From Aquincola sp. (GTDB taxonomy: Bacteria > Pseudomonadota > Gammaproteobacteria > Burkholderiales > Burkholderiaceae_C), in contig JAOUIM010000152.1 of assembly GCA_029884035.1 (NCBI GenBank), positions 1 to 7,951 on the forward strand: a stretch of 7,951 nucleotides of DNA, written 5' to 3'. Of the stretch, positions 5,454 through 7,951 are shown piece after piece; position 1 is the stretch's first letter; every line of letters begins with the position of its first letter. Under the pieces are notes generated by a model. The model had not been told where the DNA came from, did no database searches, and saw nothing but the letters and a program-made list of their open reading frames with translations. Position numbers and translations under genes: made by a program.

Positions 5454-7706
5454 CTAAACGAGCACGGCGGCCAGTGCGAAGTCCTGCGGGCCGTGCGGCA
5501 CGTTGGACGCGACAACCTGGACGATCCAGTCGCCAGGCGACGCCGATGTGGCTTCGATCACCTCGACGTTGTTGCTGCCGTCCAGAAGGAGCCCGCCGTG
5601 CACACGCCCCGCCACGTTGCCGACGAAGCGCACGCCGCCCGGGCCACTGGCGAACAGGTTCAAGTTGTTGACCAGTCTGAAGCCGGGGTAGTCGGTGTAG
5701 GCCATCGCGATGCGCAGCGTCCTTCGACCCCGTGGTACCGGAATCGTCAGGCTCGCCACCGCGCCGGTGTGCAGGCCCGCCGCTTCGTGGACCAGCAGCA
5801 CTTGCCGCAGCGAACGTTGCAGATCGACACGGCCAAAGCCCTGCTCGTTGTCGACCAACAGGCCCCGACCGGCAGGCAGCCGGCGGCAACCTGCGACCAA
5901 CAGCGCCTTGATCAGCGCAGCGGTCGGTGCGGCGATGCCATGGCGCATGCGCAGGGCCTGACGCAACAGCGTCGCACACCCCGCCGTGATGGGTGTGGCC
6001 ATGCTGGTGCCGGTCATGTAGGTATAGCGCTCGGGGTCGGCGGCGTAATGCGGGTCGAGCGCGTTCGCGTCGTTGGCCCGCGACGAGCGTGTCGAAAGGA
6101 TCAGCGTGCCCGGCGCCACAAGGTCCGGCTTGCAGCGGCCATCGTTGGTCGGTCCACGGGCCGAGAACGGCGCGATCGTGTCGGGGTCGTCGGCCAGCGG
6201 ATCATCACGAAACGGCGCAACCGGGTAGTCGTCCTTCCAACGGGATCCGTAGGTGTCGTGGGCGAACGCAGGTCGCAGGCTCTCGCACGCGCCAACGGTG
6301 ATGCAGTTCTTCGCCGTGCCGGGCGGCGTGACGCTCTTTGGATTGATGCGGCCGTCAGGGGGCTTTCCCGCGCCGCCGGTGTCGCTGCCATCGTTGCCTG
6401 CGGCGACGAAGATCGCGAAGTCCCGATGGTCCCAGACGAAACGATCGATCTGCCGGCAGCTGGCATCGTAGACGCCTGGCGTACCGCCGGACCAGGAGTT
6501 GTTGTGGATGCGCGCTCCCTTGCGGTAGGCGAACTCGAACAGGCTTGCCAGGTCCTCGGGGAGTCCGGCGAGCTGGAACGGATCGTCGTCGAAGGTGGGT
6601 TTCCAGTTCACCTTCTGTTCAACGGCCTGGAATACAAGCTGGGCGCGAGGCGCCATGCCCTCGATGCGTACCGCGGCCCCTGCCGATGCGCGCCCGTTGC
6701 CGAGGATCGAGCCGGCGACATGCGTGCCATGGCCCGCGTCGACGTCGTCCGCGCCATCGTTGGCGCCTGGATTGCGCACGAAGCCTGCATAGCCGCGTGC
6801 GATCGGATAGCTCTTGATCGCCAACACGCGGCCGTCGAAGTCGGGGTGCAACTGGTCGAGCCGACCGGTATCCAGGCCGGTATCGCACACCGCGACGATC
6901 TCCCCCTCGCCCGTCAAGCCCAGCCCCGGCGGCGGTGCGGCGGCAACGTGTCGGCCCACGATGTAGCTGGCCACGTTGTTGCAGGTGCGCGGCACGCTGC
7001 GTGGCGCAATGCGTGCAACGCCGTGAACTTCAGCCAAGCGAGCCACGAGCAATTTCATTGCACCCTCGTCGGGCACCTTCAGGTCGATCCGCCGTGCACG
7101 CTTGTTGCCGGCCAGCACCTCGAAGCCATGACGCTGCGCTTCGGCCGCGACGCGCTCGAGATCGGCGGCGTCGAACACCTCCAGTGTGACAACCTGCCCC
7201 ATGGCCCTGCCGCGGCTGCGCACGGCAGCAGGCGGCTCGTCACTCTTGAGGACGGTGGCGATGCGGTCCTCGTGGCGCAGGTGCCCTGCCCAGCGCACCC
7301 AAGGCAGCGCGCGAATGCGTGCAATGGCCGCGCCGTCGGCGCGCACGATGTAGGCGAAACCGCCGACCGGCGACCGCACTGCGCCGCCGGCCTTGCGAAG
7401 CGTCGTCAGCCAGGCTGGTTTGATTGGACCGACGAATTGAACCAGGTAGTGATGGGGCGCATCGTCCACCGGCGGCGGTTCGGGGCGGCTGCGAGCAGCG
7501 TCGGACAGCGGGTCGATGTCGATGCCGCCGATGCGCAGCTGGTATTGCTGGCTCATGTCCTCGCAGGGATAGCGGCGCAGCAGCTTGCGCGCCGCCGTGT
7601 CGTCGACTGCAACAACCACGAAGGCTTCGTAAGCCTCGATCGCCCGACCCAGGGCCGTGATCTTGGCTTGTTCGGACTTTGGCGCAAAGACCTTGAGCGT
7701 TTTCAT
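5454..7706 (-). CDS. Subtilisin-like serine protease, S8 family (KP-43-like)
   Basis: A predicted 750-residue serine endopeptidase. The catalytic triad is complete: Asp275 in VAVCDTGLD, His326 in GHGTHVAGS, Ser568 in GTSMATP. The oxyanion Asn438 is in AAGNDG. The stretch HDTYGSRWKDDYPVAPFRDD (483-502) followed by APFSARGPTNDGRCKPDLVAPG (512-533) is typical of KP-43-type subtilases. After the catalytic domain, residues about 645-750 form a beta-rich C-terminal domain (LRIAMAYTDYPG, VNNLNLFASGPGG, NNVEVIEA, GDWIVQVVASNVP), matching the KP-43 jelly roll. Residues 1-260 are an unusual N-terminal region with strand-helix units that resemble propeptide folds, including HYLVQFVGPIKPAWL (86-100). The N-terminus MKTLKVFAPKSEQ has no hydrophobic signal segment. 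The start at 7706 is set by GGAGG at 7711-7715; an earlier in-frame start would add 19 unlike residues. Nine Cys are present, one adjacent to the catalytic Asp. It sits 84 bases after the transporter stop and 46 before WS/DGAT. Substrate and location are unknown. Confidence 0.92.
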   Translation of the reverse strand: MKTLKVFAPKSEQAKITALGRAIEAYEAFVVVAVDDTAARKLLRRYPCEDMSQQYQLRIGGIDIDPLSDAARSRPEPPPVDDAPHHYLVQFVGPIKPAWLTTLRKAGGAVRSPVGGFAYIVRADGAAIARIRALPWVRWAGHLRHEDRIATVLKSDEPPAAVRSRGRAMGQVVTLEVFDAADLERVAAEAQRHGFEVLAGNKRARRIDLKVPDEGAMKLLVARLAEVHGVARIAPRSVPRTCNNVASYIVGRHVAAAPPPGLGLTGEGEIVAVCDTGLDTGRLDQLHPDFDGRVLAIKSYPIARGYAGFVRNPGANDGADDVDAGHGTHVAGSILGNGRASAGAAVRIEGMAPRAQLVFQAVEQKVNWKPTFDDDPFQLAGLPEDLASLFEFAYRKGARIHNNSWSGGTPGVYDASCRQIDRFVWDHRDFAIFVAAGNDGSDTGGAGKPPDGRINPKSVTPPGTAKNCITVGACESLRPAFAHDTYGSRWKDDYPVAPFRDDPLADDPDTIAPFSARGPTNDGRCKPDLVAPGTLILSTRSSRANDANALDPHYAADPERYTYMTGTSMATPITAGCATLLRQALRMRHGIAAPTAALIKALLVAGCRRLPAGRGLLVDNEQGFGRVDLQRSLRQVLLVHEAAGLHTGAVASLTIPVPRGRRTLRIAMAYTDYPGFRLVNNLNLFASGPGGVRFVGNVAGRVHGGLLLDGSNNVEVIEATSASPGDWIVQVVASNVPHGPQDFALAAVLV

Positions 7707-7710
7707 CGCA

Positions 7711-7715
7711 CCTCC
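7711..7715 (-). promoter_or_regulatory. Ribosome binding site of the S8 protease gene
   Basis: GGAGG on the minus strand ends 4 bases before the ATG at 7706. It is the strongest Shine-Dalgarno match on this strand in the window and decides the start of the protease, excluding an extended signal-like N-terminus from further upstream. Confidence 0.75.
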
Positions 7716-7736
7716 AGTTGGCGAGTTGCGCCACGA

Positions 7737-7765
7737 AGTAGAAGGCGATCGACGCCGGGGCACAA
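7737..7765 (-). promoter_or_regulatory. Possible sigma-70-type promoter upstream of the protease
   Basis: On the minus strand TTGTGC (7760-7765) and TCTACT (7737-7742) are separated by 17 bases. They match the consensus at 3 of 6 and 4 of 6 positions. The placement is sensible, between the transporter stop and the protease ribosome binding site, and would give a leader of roughly 25 bases. In GC-rich DNA such weak matches occur by chance, so this is only a candidate. Confidence 0.25.
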
Positions 7766-7790
7766 CGGCCGCGCACGGCGTCGCCCAATG

Positions 7791-7951
7791 TCAGAGCCGC
7801 CGCGCGCGCAGCGCCAGGACCTCGTTGCCGGCCAGCGCCAGGAGCACCAGCGCGCCACCGCTCAGGACTGCGGCGCTCGGGGACTCGCCCGCGCCGAGCC
7901 ACGCCCACGCCACGCCGAACAGCACCTCGAGCAGCGCGAGCAGCGACACTT
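7791..7951 (-). CDS. EamA/DMT-family transporter (3' end only)
   Basis: The last 52 codons of a membrane protein that continues beyond the right edge of the window, ending at the TGA at 7791-7793. Two hydrophobic helices are visible: LLALLEVLFGVAWAWL and VLSGGALVLLALAGNEVLAL, joined by GAGESPSAA and ending in a short basic tail RARRL. This layout (LE-V, aromatic helix, GE-S-P loop, then a G-G-A-L-V-L-L helix) is that of the last two helices of EamA-type drug/metabolite transporters. These ten-helix inner-membrane proteins export metabolites or amino acids. Substrate and full length cannot be judged. It is on the same strand as the protease, 84 bases upstream of it, but the candidate promoter in the gap suggests a separate unit. 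Confidence 0.75.
   Translation of the reverse strand, partial: VSLLALLEVLFGVAWAWLGAGESPSAAVLSGGALVLLALAGNEVLALRARRL

Noticed and set aside
3740..5671. A 643-codon open frame on the plus strand, antisense to the WS/DGAT gene
   Set aside because: Its translation is Arg/Gly/His/Ala-rich with no recognisable domain and it mirrors the true WS/DGAT codons; GC-rich third positions remove stop codons from the complementary frame.
7240..7908. A 222-codon minus-strand frame over the protease start and the transporter end
   Set aside because: It is out of frame with both the recognisable S8 protease N-terminus and the EamA helices, and shows no domain of its own.

Overview
The window is GC-rich (about two thirds G+C by eye) and densely coded. 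Its codon bias is strong enough to open long spurious ORFs on the opposite strands. Gene content and protein style suggest a betaproteobacterium of the order Burkholderiales: an RND pump with a NodT-type outer-membrane lipoprotein, a DUF4124-like small exported protein, a wax ester synthase/DGAT and an EamA-type transporter. This placement is inferred; there is no rRNA or other marker gene here.

Plus strand, 1-1534: the last codons of an RND efflux transporter overlap by 4 bases (ATGA) with a complete outer-membrane efflux lipoprotein. This is the 3' end of a tripartite drug or solvent efflux operon whose other genes lie left of the window.

Minus strand, 7951-1504, in transcription order: (i) the 3' end of an EamA/DMT-family transporter; (ii) a 750-residue subtilisin-like (S8, KP-43-like) serine protease with a strong ribosome binding site and no recognisable signal peptide; (iii) a wax ester synthase/diacylglycerol acyltransferase (WS/DGAT) 46 bases downstream; (iv) an alpha/beta-hydrolase with a lipase-type GWSLGG elbow; (v) a second alpha/beta-hydrolase whose GTG start shares a base with the previous stop codon (TAGTG); (vi) a small exported DUF4124-like protein whose 3' end overlaps the efflux gene tail to tail by 31 bases.

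The central genes iii-v form a plausible neutral-lipid module, with one enzyme making wax esters or triacylglycerol and two predicted ester hydrolases that could turn lipids over. The protease and the small exported protein share the strand and close spacing but have no obvious link to lipid. No RNA genes, CRISPR arrays, insertion sequences, prophage genes or attachment sites were seen, and no intergenic stretch exceeds 100 bases. I found no convincing new system. The most distinctive points are the protease's long N-terminal region and lack of an export signal, the basic tail of the WS/DGAT, and the coupled pair of hydrolases next to it.
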